This document shows positions 17,442-24,453 of a DNA stretch of 64,000 nucleotides, piece by piece. The notes under the pieces were generated by a model. That model ran no database searches and was not told where the DNA came from. It saw nothing but the letters and a program-made list of their open reading frames with translations. The number at the start of each line of letters is the position of its first letter. The stretch's first letter is position 1. The stretch comes from Eoetvoesia sp035555955. GTDB lineage: Bacteria; Pseudomonadota; Gammaproteobacteria; Burkholderiales; Burkholderiaceae_B. Both the position numbers and the translations under genes were made by a program. The stretch spans positions 115,829 through 179,828 of the forward strand of contig NZ_DATMGA010000014.1 in assembly GCF_035555955.1 (NCBI RefSeq), written 5' to 3'.

Positions 17442-18620
17442 TCAAATGGCCTGGGCTTCGCGCAGCGCCGCGATGGCGTCGCCGGTGTAGCCCAGCTCCT
17501 GCAGGATGGCGTGGGTGTGTTGCCCAAGCGCGGGGATGGCGTCGACGCGGTAGTCGAAGCCGTCGTTCACTCCCGGCGGCTTCAGCGCCGGGATGGCGCC
17601 GACGGGGGAATCGACCTCCGTCCAGCGGTCGCGAGCCTTGAGCTGCGGGTGTTCCCAGACTTCGTTCATGGTGTTCATGCGGGCGTTGCCGATCTTGGCG
17701 CGGTCCAGGCGTTCTATGACCTGCGCGGCCGACAGGGGGGCGAAGGTGTCCTCGATGATCTCGCGCAGGGCGCCGCGGTGCGCGTTGCGTTCGACGTTCG
17801 AGGCGAACCGGGGATCCAGCGCCAGTTGCGGCTGCTGCAGAACGTCCGAGCAGAACAACGCCCATTCGCGTTCGTTCTGCACGCCCAGGATCACCGTTTT
17901 TCCGTCGCCGGTACGGAAGGGCCCGTAGGGGTAGATGCTGGGGTGGCTGGCTGCGGCGCGGGGCGGGGGTGTGTTGCCCTTGTATGAGTAGTACAGCGGA
18001 TTGGACATCCACTCGCCCAGAGCCTCGAGCATGGAAAGATCGATGTGGCTGCCCTGGCCGGTGCGCATGCGCAGCAGCAGGGCCGCCAGGATATTGCTGT
18101 AGGCGTAGGATCCGGCCGCGACGTCGGCCGCCGAAAAGCCCGTCCGGGCCGGCTCTTCCGGGGAGCCCGTTACCGACAGCAGCCCGGCTTCGGCCTGGAT
18201 CAGGATGTCGTAGGCTTTTTTATTGCTGTAGGGGCCGTCCGAGCCATAGCCCGATATGTCGCAGACGATCAGGCCGGGGTGTGCGGGGCGCAGCGCCTGC
18301 GCGGACAGGCCCAGCCGGGCGGCGGCGCCGGGGGACAGGTTCTGCACCAGCACGTCGGCCTTGCCGACCAGCTTTTGCAGCACTTCGACCGCCTCGGGCT
18401 TTTTCAGGTCGAGGGTGATGCTTTCCTTCGAACGGTTGATCCATACGAAGTACGAGGACATGCCGTCCACCCGGGTGTCGTAGGCGCGCGCGAAGTCGCC
18501 CTGGCCCGGGCGTTCGATCTTGATGACGCGCGCGCCCAGGTCGGCCAGCTGGCGCGTTGCCAGCGGCGCGGCGACTGCGTGTTCGAGCGTTACCACGGTT
18601 ATTCCGTCAAGAGGGCGCAT
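17442..18620 (-). CDS. CaiB/BaiF family CoA-transferase (class III)
   Basis: This 392-residue enzyme is a family III CoA-transferase, moving CoA from a donor such as succinyl-CoA to a carboxylic acid. It begins MRPLDGITVVTLEHAVAAPL and has VIKIERPGQGDFAR, then NRSKESITLDLKKPEA. The catalytic aspartate that forms the acyl-anhydride is Asp138 in NKKAYDILIQAEAG. Length fits the family. The gene starts 16 bases after the stop of the acyl-CoA dehydrogenase gene and ends 11 bases before the MmgE/PrpD start, so it is part of one operon. In known itaconate pathways such an enzyme activates the acid first; here the acid is inferred to be a C5 dicarboxylate. Confidence 0.87.
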   Translation of the reverse strand: MRPLDGITVVTLEHAVAAPLATRQLADLGARVIKIERPGQGDFARAYDTRVDGMSSYFVWINRSKESITLDLKKPEAVEVLQKLVGKADVLVQNLSPGAAARLGLSAQALRPAHPGLIVCDISGYGSDGPYSNKKAYDILIQAEAGLLSVTGSPEEPARTGFSAADVAAGSYAYSNILAALLLRMRTGQGSHIDLSMLEALGEWMSNPLYYSYKGNTPPPRAAASHPSIYPYGPFRTGDGKTVILGVQNEREWALFCSDVLQQPQLALDPRFASNVERNAHRGALREIIEDTFAPLSAAQVIERLDRAKIGNARMNTMNEVWEHPQLKARDRWTEVDSPVGAIPALKPPGVNDGFDYRVDAIPALGQHTHAILQELGYTGDAIAALREAQAI

Positions 18621-18636
18621 TGATTGAGCTCCAGGG

Positions 18637-19797
18637 TTAGAACGATCGCGGCAGCCCGAGCATGTGCTCGGCCACGTATGACAGGATGAGATTGGTCGAG
18701 ATGGGCGCGACCTGGTACAGGCGGGTTTCGCGGAACTTGCGTTCGATGTCGTATTCGCAGGCGAAGCCGAAGCCGCCGTGGAATTGCAGGCAGGCGTTGG
18801 CCGCCTCCCAGGAGGCGTCGGCCGCCAGCATCTTGGCCATATTGGCCTGGGCGCCGCAGGGCAGGCCGGCGTCGAACAGTTCGCAGGCCTTGTATCGCAT
18901 GAGGTTGGCGGCTTCGATGTTCACGAAGGACTTGGCAATGGGAAACTGCACGCCCTGGTTCCGGCCTATGGGGCGATCGAAGACGACGCGCTCATTGGCA
19001 TAGTTGACGGCCCGGTCGACGAACCAGTAGCCGTCCCCGATGCATTCGGCGGCAATCAGCGTGCGTTCGGCATTCAGGCCGTCCAGGATGTACTTGAAGC
19101 CCTGGCCTTCCTCGCCGATCAGGTTTTCCTCGGGAATTTCCAGATTGTCGAAGAAGACTTCGTTGGTTTCATGGTTAACCATGTTCATGATGGGGCGCAC
19201 GGTCAGGCCGTTGCCCAGCGCGGTGCGCAGGTCGACCAGGAAAATCGACATGCCTTCCGATTTTTTCCTGACCTCGGCCAGCGGCGTGGTGCGCGCCAGC
19301 AATATCATCAGGTCCGAGTGCTGGATGCGCGAGATCCACACTTTCTGGCCGTTCACGACATAGCGATCGCCTTTCTTGACGGCCGTGGTCTTCAGCTTGG
19401 TCGTGTCCGTGCCGGTGCTGGGCTCGGTAACGGCCATGGTTTGCAGCCGCAGGTCGCCGCTGGCGATCTGCGGCAGGTACTCCTGCTTCTGCCGTTCCGA
19501 GCCGTGCCGCAGCACGGTCCCCATGTTGTACATCTGTCCATGGCAGGCGCCCGAGTTGCCGCCCGAGCGATTGATTTCCTCCATGATCACGGAAGCCTCG
19601 GTCAGGCCCAGTCCCGACCCGCCGTATTCCTGCGGGATCATGGCGGCCAGCCAGCCAGCCTTGGTCAGCGCGTCGACGAATGCCTCGGGATAGCCGCGTT
19701 GTTCGTCGATTTCGCGGAAATACTCGTCGGGGTAGTTCGAACAGAGGTCTCGCACCGCTTCGCGGATGTCCTGGTAGTTGTCGGATAAAGTTTGCAT
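18637..19797 (-). CDS. acyl-CoA dehydrogenase with helix-G type catalytic glutamate
   Basis: This 386-residue FAD enzyme would introduce an alpha-beta double bond into an acyl-CoA. Family features include AAMIPQEYGGSGLGLTEASV, MAVTEPSTGTDTTKLKTTA, KVWISR and the C-terminal CLQFHGGFGFACEYDIERKFRE. The usual C-terminal catalytic glutamate (YEGTS context) is missing: the segment reads LYQVAPIST with Pro at that place. A glutamate at position 244 in GLNAERTLIAA matches the alternative base used by isovaleryl-CoA and long-chain dehydrogenases, so the enzyme is probably active. With the hydratase, transferase and lyase genes around it, a substrate such as methylsuccinyl-CoA is a reasonable guess. 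Confidence 0.87.
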   Translation of the reverse strand: MQTLSDNYQDIREAVRDLCSNYPDEYFREIDEQRGYPEAFVDALTKAGWLAAMIPQEYGGSGLGLTEASVIMEEINRSGGNSGACHGQMYNMGTVLRHGSERQKQEYLPQIASGDLRLQTMAVTEPSTGTDTTKLKTTAVKKGDRYVVNGQKVWISRIQHSDLMILLARTTPLAEVRKKSEGMSIFLVDLRTALGNGLTVRPIMNMVNHETNEVFFDNLEIPEENLIGEEGQGFKYILDGLNAERTLIAAECIGDGYWFVDRAVNYANERVVFDRPIGRNQGVQFPIAKSFVNIEAANLMRYKACELFDAGLPCGAQANMAKMLAADASWEAANACLQFHGGFGFACEYDIERKFRETRLYQVAPISTNLILSYVAEHMLGLPRSF

Positions 19798-19842
19798 CGG
19801 GATTCTCGTGGTTGGGGGCGACCGTCCATGGCAGGCGGGAGG

Positions 19843-20718
19843 TCAAGGATTGATCGGTGATGCGGCCGCCAGCACGGCTTGCGCCTGCATGGCCAGGAGG
19901 CCGTTCTCGTCGCGGGCCCACAGCTCGACGGTGCGCCCGTCTTCCGAAGGGGAGCCGCATAGGTAGAAATCGCCCGTGTCGAACAGGGGATGGACGGCGC
20001 GGAAGCTGAACGACGCCACCCGCGCCAGCGGCATGCGCCGAGCCAGCAGGTCGAGCAGCAGCGTGGCGATAAGAGGTCCGTGCACCACCAGGCCTGGGTA
20101 GCCTTCTTCCTGGGTCGCATAGTTGCGGCTGTAGTGAATGCGGTGTCCGTTGAAGGTAAGCGCCGAATAGCGGAACAACAGCACTTCGTCCGGATGTATC
20201 CGCTCCTCCCACAGGCTCTGCGTGGGCGCTGGGGCAGGCTTGGCAGCCGGAGCAAGGCCGGATGGCCGCTCCCGGTAGACGATGTCCTGTTCCTCGACGA
20301 TGGCGGGCCCTTCGGAGTTGCCGAGTTCGTGGCGAACCAGCAGGAAGACCAGGCTGCCCGAACGTCCTTCCTTGGCGGTCACGTTGACGACGCGTGAGGT
20401 TCGTTCGATGGCCTCGCCGACGCGCAGCGGGCGCAGAAACGTGAGGCGGCCGCCGGCCCACATTCTGCGGGGCAAGGGCACGGGCGGCAGGAAGCCGCCG
20501 CGCACGGGATGTCCGTCCGAATCCAGCTGCTGCCGCGGGGCGAGGGACAAGCAGTACATCCAGTGCCACAACGGGGGCAGTTCGCCGGCCGAGGCCTGCA
20601 TCCGGGCCTCGTTGCCCAGGGTGGCCGCCAGGGCCGCAATGGGATTGGGGGAGATCAGGTCGTCGCAGGACTCGGTCTTGCCTTCCCATTGTTTCAGGTG
20701 TTGTATGTCTATCGTCAT
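19843..20718 (-). CDS. MaoC/HTD2-type acyl-CoA hydratase (mesaconyl-C4-/itaconyl-CoA hydratase-like)
   Basis: This 291-residue protein has the double hot-dog arrangement of HTD2 and mesaconyl-C4-CoA hydratase. Its N-terminal half (about 1-150) contains PLWHWMYCLSLAPRQQLDSD and GGFLPPVPLPRRMWAGG, and the C-terminal half contains DEVLLFRYSALTFNGHRIHY and GYPGLVVHGPLIATLLLDL, the hydratase 2 motif with catalytic Asp/His region. Known relatives hydrate mesaconyl-C4-CoA, itaconyl-CoA or 3-methylmalyl-type substrates. It is the first gene of the operon and is divergent from the LysR gene. The ribosome site in front of the ATG at 20718 is weak. Confidence 0.85.
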   Translation of the reverse strand: MTIDIQHLKQWEGKTESCDDLISPNPIAALAATLGNEARMQASAGELPPLWHWMYCLSLAPRQQLDSDGHPVRGGFLPPVPLPRRMWAGGRLTFLRPLRVGEAIERTSRVVNVTAKEGRSGSLVFLLVRHELGNSEGPAIVEEQDIVYRERPSGLAPAAKPAPAPTQSLWEERIHPDEVLLFRYSALTFNGHRIHYSRNYATQEEGYPGLVVHGPLIATLLLDLLARRMPLARVASFSFRAVHPLFDTGDFYLCGSPSEDGRTVELWARDENGLLAMQAQAVLAAASPINP

Positions 20719-20876
20719 GGCATTTCCATTGGCGGCGGCTGGTTTCCCCGCCGCCAGGCGGTTTCATCCCCTGGCATCGCCGGCCGCCTTTTGCCAGGGG
20801 GGCGGATGCTGGAATCTTCGATCTGGCAAGAATGGCGTATCTTGCGCCTATGTACAATTCATATTTCACAAATAGC

Positions 20877-20897
20877 GGGTTAAGCCTGGCTTAACCC
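20877..20897. promoter_or_regulatory. LysR-type operator candidate (21-bp perfect palindrome)
   Basis: GGGTTAAGCC and its exact reverse complement are separated by a single T. The centre contains TAAGCCTGGCTTA, which fits the T-N11-A rule for LysR-type regulator boxes inside a larger dyad. It lies 54 bases upstream of the LysR start at 20951 and about 160 bases upstream of the hydratase start at 20718. This is the usual place for a LysR protein that controls itself and a divergent operon. Confidence 0.65.
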
Positions 20898-20950
20898 ACA
20901 ACCGTGGCCGTCTTTCCGGCGAACCGAATCGCGAGCTGCCTTCTTGACCC

Positions 20951-21865
20951 ATGGCATACCATTTCGACCTTACGGATCTTCAGTTGTTCGTGTATATCGC
21001 TGAAGAAAGCAGCCTGACCCGCGCCGCCGCCCGCGCGCACATGTCGTTGCCGGCCGTCAGCGTCCGGGTCAAGAACCTGGAGCAGTCCCTGGGCATTGCG
21101 CTGATCAACCGCGACAACAGCGGCATCACGCTCAGGCCGGCGGGGCAGACCCTGTTGCGCCACGCCAGGCTGGTATTGAACCAGTTGGAAACCCTGCGCG
21201 GCGATTTGCAGCAATACGCGCCCGGCGTCAAGGGGCAGGTCCGCATCCTGGCCAACACCACGGCCATGACGGAGTTCCTGCCTGTGGTGCTGCGGGAATT
21301 CCTCGTCATGCATCCCAATGTCAATATCGAGCTGCGCGAACGCCTCAGCGGCGACATCGTGCGCGCGGTCGGCGAGGGCACCTGCGACATAGGTATCGTG
21401 GCGGCCAGCGAAAACACCGAGGGCCTGCACGTCAGGCCGTATAAAAGCGACCGGCTGGTGCTGGTTGCCGCGCCCGACCATCCTTTGGCCAAGCAGGAAT
21501 CGGTCGGCTTCAGCCAGGCGCTGGAGTACGACTTCATTGGCTTGCATGAAAGCAGCGCCATCCATTTCTTTCTCGCCCACGCCGCCCGCGAGCTTCGCAC
21601 CACCTTGCAGACGCGCATCCAGGTAAGCGATTTCGAGACGCTTTGCCGCATGACCGAGTCGGGCATCGGCATAGGCATACTTCCCGAGTCGGCCGCCTTG
21701 AGGCATGCCAGGAGCATGGCCATAAGGCTGGTGCGCCTGAGCGATGCCTGGGCATTGCGCGACTTGCAGATATGCACCCGGGATCCCGACACCCTGCCCG
21801 TATTCGCCAGGGACTTGATCGATTTCCTGGTCTGTTACAAGGATGAAAACGAACAGCTTGCCTGA
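20951..21865 (+). CDS. LysR family transcriptional regulator
   Basis: This 304-residue regulator has the N-terminal LysR winged helix (residues about 5-65: LTDLQLFVYIAEESSLTRAA and MSLPAVSVRVKNLEQSLGIAL) and a C-terminal periplasmic-binding-like effector domain. It is transcribed away from the acyl-CoA operon, and a T-N11-A palindrome lies between. It is therefore the probable activator of that operon, responding to its substrate or a CoA intermediate. The ATG at 20951 follows CTTCTTGACCC with no strong ribosome site. Confidence 0.88.
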   Translation: MAYHFDLTDLQLFVYIAEESSLTRAAARAHMSLPAVSVRVKNLEQSLGIALINRDNSGITLRPAGQTLLRHARLVLNQLETLRGDLQQYAPGVKGQVRILANTTAMTEFLPVVLREFLVMHPNVNIELRERLSGDIVRAVGEGTCDIGIVAASENTEGLHVRPYKSDRLVLVAAPDHPLAKQESVGFSQALEYDFIGLHESSAIHFFLAHAARELRTTLQTRIQVSDFETLCRMTESGIGIGILPESAALRHARSMAIRLVRLSDAWALRDLQICTRDPDTLPVFARDLIDFLVCYKDENEQLA

Positions 21866-21911
21866 ACGCGGTGAGTTTCAGGTTTAATGACGGTAACGCT
21901 GGAGGACATTC

Positions 21912-22460
21912 ATGAGCTGCAAAAACACAACCAGCCGCTACGGCTCGCTGCCGATCGGCCTGCATTGGATAATGTTTCTTTTCCTGGTCGCGGTCTATGT
22001 GGCGATCAATCTGCATGGCTACCAGCCCAAGGGCAGCGCCTTGCGGGCGGCGATGCTGAACTGGCACTTCGGGCTTGGCCTGTGCGTTCTCGTGCTGGTG
22101 GTGGTGCGCATCTGGGCTCGTTTTTCAAGCGGCCCGGCCCCGCTCATCGCGCCTCCCATACCGCGCTGGCAGAAGGTTTTTGCGGGCATCATGCATTTTG
22201 CGCTGTATGCCTTCATGCTCGGCATGCCAGTGCTGGGATGGGTTGCCATCAGCGCAAAAGGCAGCCCGGTGCATTTTTTCGGCTGGCAGTTGCCCATGCT
22301 GATCGGCACCGACAAGGCGCTGTACAAATCGCTGAAGGAAATTCACGAGACGATAGGCACTATCGGCTATTACCTGATAGGCCTGCATGTGCTGGCAGCC
22401 CTGGGGCATCATTTTGTGATGCGCGACAACACCTTGCGGCGGATGCTGCCTGGGCGTTGA
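21912..22460 (+). CDS. cytochrome b561 family membrane protein
   Basis: This 182-residue protein is a four-helix diheme cytochrome b561 of the bacterial CybB type, moving electrons in the inner membrane between quinones and periplasmic or membrane acceptors. The first helix carries GLHWIMFLFLVAVYVAINLHG, then NWHFGLGLCVLVLVVVR, HFALYAFMLGMPVLGW and, near the C-terminus, EIHETIGTIGYYLIGLHVLAALGHH. His residues in helices 1, 2 and 4 are placed as heme ligands. GGAGG lies just before the ATG. It is not clearly linked to a neighbour and is convergent with the HicB gene. Confidence 0.88.
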   Translation: MSCKNTTSRYGSLPIGLHWIMFLFLVAVYVAINLHGYQPKGSALRAAMLNWHFGLGLCVLVLVVVRIWARFSSGPAPLIAPPIPRWQKVFAGIMHFALYAFMLGMPVLGWVAISAKGSPVHFFGWQLPMLIGTDKALYKSLKEIHETIGTIGYYLIGLHVLAALGHHFVMRDNTLRRMLPGR

Positions 22461-22551
22461 AGCCGCAAGGCCATCCCTGGGCGCGACTTGGTTCAGAAAG
22501 TTTCAACAATCGCTTTTAGTGCGTAATACAGCGTGAAATTTGTGTTGTCGT

Positions 22552-22968
22552 TTATGCGAGCGATAAGCACAACTGATGATCGAGGGCCGCCAAGGCCTTT
22601 TCGATCGTATCAATTTTTGTCGCGTGCCTCAGATCCATGATGCGAGTCACTTCCTGGGGGCGGACCCCCATACGGCGAGCAAGCTCTGTTGGCGTCACAC
22701 CTTGGGCCAGCATTTCATTAAGTAGCAGAACCTTGGCGCTGACGCTGGCGGGCAAAGATACCATGCGTTCGCTCTTGCGTGGCGCTGATGCCGGCGGTAC
22801 TGGCCGGTGGCCCTCGAAGTAGAAATCCATTGACGTCAGCAGCGCATCGGCGGCCATTTCCAAGGCATCGGCTTCTGTGTCGCCCTGGGTGATCGCTTCG
22901 GGAATATCCCGGAACGTCACAACAAAGCCGCCTTCGGGAGCGGCCTCAAATTGAGCGGGATAGTGCAT
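22552..22968 (-). CDS. HicB-like antitoxin with C-terminal helix-turn-helix (orphan)
   Basis: This 138-residue protein has an N-terminal HicB domain (MHYPAQFEAAPEGGFVVTF, DIPEAITQGDTEADALEMA) and a C-terminal XRE-like helix-turn-helix (GVTPTELARRMGVRPQEVTRIMD). HicB normally neutralises the HicA mRNA interferase and represses its own operon. No hicA-like reading frame with a conserved His is visible on either side, so this looks like an orphan. The surrounding 22970-23060 is much more AT-rich than the chromosome, which hints at acquisition next to the tRNA gene. Confidence 0.85.
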   Translation of the reverse strand: MHYPAQFEAAPEGGFVVTFRDIPEAITQGDTEADALEMAADALLTSMDFYFEGHRPVPPASAPRKSERMVSLPASVSAKVLLLNEMLAQGVTPTELARRMGVRPQEVTRIMDLRHATKIDTIEKALAALDHQLCLSLA

Positions 22969-23008
22969 ATAGGCTTCAATGCGTTTCTATTGAATACAGA
23001 GTAATAAT

Positions 23009-23044
23009 AAACAAAATTGCTTATTTTTATAAGCAATTTTGTTT
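23009..23044. repeat. 16-bp perfect inverted repeat with TTTT loop upstream of hicB
   Basis: The arm AAACAAAATTGCTTAT at 23009-23024 and its exact reverse complement at 23029-23044 flank four T residues. The structure is AT-rich and ends 41 bases before the HicB start on the minus strand. HicB proteins bind palindromic operators in front of their own genes, so an operator role is likely. A role as a transcription barrier after the tRNA gene is a second possibility, but a separate classical terminator already lies at 23192-23228. Confidence 0.7.
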
Positions 23045-23191
23045 GTTCTTTGAGTTTGGATTGCCAAGAGGAGAATAGCTTAGGAGTCGAATGCTTGCTT
23101 GCGATTGAAGATTTCTTTGTCCAGGGCCGGCGGGCTTCTAGAGCAGCGGGCTCAAGCTGAAGTCCGGGCGTTGATACCTTCTCGATAGTAC

Positions 23192-23228
23192 AAAAGAAAA
23201 GCGGGTTTCCAATTCCTTGGAAACCCGC
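23192..23228 (-). terminator. rho-independent terminator of tRNA-Cys
   Basis: On the minus strand a 12-bp perfect stem (GCGGGTTTCCAA and its complement, 23201-23228) with a four-base loop is followed directly by TTTTCTTTT (23200-23192). It starts nine bases after the encoded CCA end of tRNA-Cys. This is a textbook intrinsic terminator. Confidence 0.92.
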
Positions 23229-23236
23229 ATGAGTAT

Positions 23237-23310
23237 TGGAGGCGCAACTCGGAATCGAACCGGGGTACACGGATTTGCAATCCGCTGCATAACCACTCTG
23301 CCATTGCGCC
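23237..23310 (-). tRNA. tRNA-Cys (GCA)
   Basis: The 74-base minus-strand sequence folds as a tRNA. The acceptor stem GGCGCAA pairs with TTGCGCC, the discriminator base is T, and CCA is encoded. The T arm contains GGTTCGATTCC. The anticodon loop is TTGCAAA with anticodon GCA (plus-strand TGC at 23276-23278), so it reads cysteine codons. A strong terminator follows. Confidence 0.96.
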
Positions 23311-23512
23311 GATACTTGGCTGGACTGTAATTAGCCCAACAAGCTAAGCCCGCCATTCTACACTAAAAGAGCCATTTCCGCCTATTGACCGTGGGCTGGC
23401 CTCTATTTTGGCCTGGCGCCGCCAAGGACCTTGGGCGTTTTGGTGCTCGGCCGGCGATTGTGATAAATTCACTGCGCGGCGCTTTACGCAATGATGCCAT
23501 AGCGCCGCATAC

Positions 23513-23674
23513 GTTCTCAGGGCGGGGTGCAATTCCCCACCGGCGGTAATGGCGTGCAATGCGCCTAGTCCGCGAGCGCTTGCAGGAAGAGCCGTGTGTG
23601 CGGCTTGCCAGCAGGGTCAGCAGATCCGGTGCGATTCCGGAACCGACGGTCATAGTCCGGATAAAGAGAGAGCG
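23513..23674 (+). promoter_or_regulatory. FMN riboswitch (RFN element)
   Basis: All conserved parts of the RFN aptamer occur in order: TCAGGGCGGGGTGCAATTCC and CACCGGCGGTAA at the 5' end, TAGTCCGCGAGCG, then GATCCGGTGCGATTCCGG, AACCGACGGTCATAGTCCGG and the closing AAAGAGAG. It senses FMN and controls the lumazine synthase gene at 23855. The remaining bases of the gap 23311-23512 show no gene or clear signal apart from AT-rich runs near 23480 that could hold the promoter. The leader is long, with about 180 bases between aptamer and start codon. Confidence 0.95.
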
Positions 23675-23821
23675 GGATACTGCACGAGCTTTGCCAAAGC
23701 CGGCGGGCGCGGTGCGTGGACGGAGCCTTCCGTTTCATGGCCGGCTGCGTCGCCGGGTTTTCGAAGTCCGATCGTGGCGCGGGGTTTCTCCGCCTTGCCG
23801 GTTCCCATCTATTCTGCATGC

Positions 23822-23847
23822 CCTGTTTTTTCTATTGAAAACAGGAG
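23822..23847 (+). promoter_or_regulatory. hairpin masking the ribosome-binding site of ribH2
   Basis: CCTGTTTT at 23822-23829 pairs perfectly with AAAACAGG at 23838-23845, leaving a short loop. The 3' arm includes the AGG of the AGGAG ribosome site at 23843-23847, eight bases before the ATG at 23855. It is a plausible expression platform through which the upstream FMN riboswitch blocks translation. How the aptamer switches this hairpin is inferred, not seen. Confidence 0.6.
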
Positions 23848-23854
23848 TGGTTCA

Positions 23855-24373
23855 ATGCTGCAAAAAACAACGTTTACAACTGTCCCGGCCCAGTCCGCCG
23901 GACGCATTGCTTTTGTTCAGGCCGCCTGGCATCGCGACATCGTCGATCAGTGCCGCGTGTCTTTCATTCTCGAGATGGCCGGCTTGGGCCATGCGGAGTC
24001 CGAGATCGACTTTTTCGAGGTCGCCGGCGCTTTCGAGATCCCGCTGCATGCGAAGCTGCTGGCGGGCAGCGGGCGGTATATGGCCGTCGTGGCCGCCGGC
24101 CTGGTCGTGGATGGCGGTATCTACCGCCATGAATTCGTCGCCCAGGCCGTCATATCGGGGCTGATGGATGTTCAACTGGCCACCGGCGTCCCGGTGATTT
24201 CAGCGGTGTTGACGCCGCATCATTTCCATGCGGGGCAAGAACACCAGCAGTTCTTCCTCGAGCATTTCCGGGTCAAGGGCGCTGAAGCGGCAAGGGCTTG
24301 CGCTTCGACAATGCGCGCGGTTCGAGCATTGAGCGCTGGCCTTGGCTCGGAGCAGGCCGCAAGCAGGCTTTAG
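23855..24373 (+). CDS. ribH2: 6,7-dimethyl-8-ribityllumazine synthase, type II
   Basis: This 172-residue enzyme would condense the butanone-4-phosphate and pyrimidinedione precursors to lumazine, the step before riboflavin. The sequence fits the RibH2 branch known from Brucella and rhizobia rather than the main RibH: FVQAAWHRDIVDQCR at the start, ESEIDFFEVAGAFEIPLHAK, and SAVLTPHHFHAGQEHQQFF followed by HFRVKGAEAA. The ATG at 23855 has AGGAG in front, and a longer upstream frame runs through the riboswitch and is rejected. The C-terminus has about 14 extra residues. FMN riboswitch control supports the assignment. Confidence 0.9.
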   Translation: MLQKTTFTTVPAQSAGRIAFVQAAWHRDIVDQCRVSFILEMAGLGHAESEIDFFEVAGAFEIPLHAKLLAGSGRYMAVVAAGLVVDGGIYRHEFVAQAVISGLMDVQLATGVPVISAVLTPHHFHAGQEHQQFFLEHFRVKGAEAARACASTMRAVRALSAGLGSEQAASRL

Positions 24374-24453
24374 CCTTTGCGTCCCGCCCGCTTGCCTGGG
24401 GCGTGCCTTTGCCTATTACACTGTCAGCGCCATCGTTCTATTTTCTTCCCGAC

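Noticed and set aside
17430..18012. N-terminal extension of the MmgE/PrpD reading frame
   Set aside because: The extension overlaps the CoA-transferase gene in another frame on the same strand and reads as Arg/Pro-rich non-protein-like sequence. The Met at 17430 with a ribosome site starts the family homology.
23009..23044. Intrinsic terminator reading for the AT-rich inverted repeat
   Set aside because: The stem is AT-rich and there is no clean U-run after it on either strand. A strong GC-stem terminator for the tRNA already lies upstream, so an operator is more likely.
23045..23191. Possible hicA toxin gene beside hicB
   Set aside because: No frame on either strand in or around this stretch shows a HicA-like double-stranded RNA-binding fold with a conserved His. 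The longest minus-strand frame runs through the terminator and tRNA.
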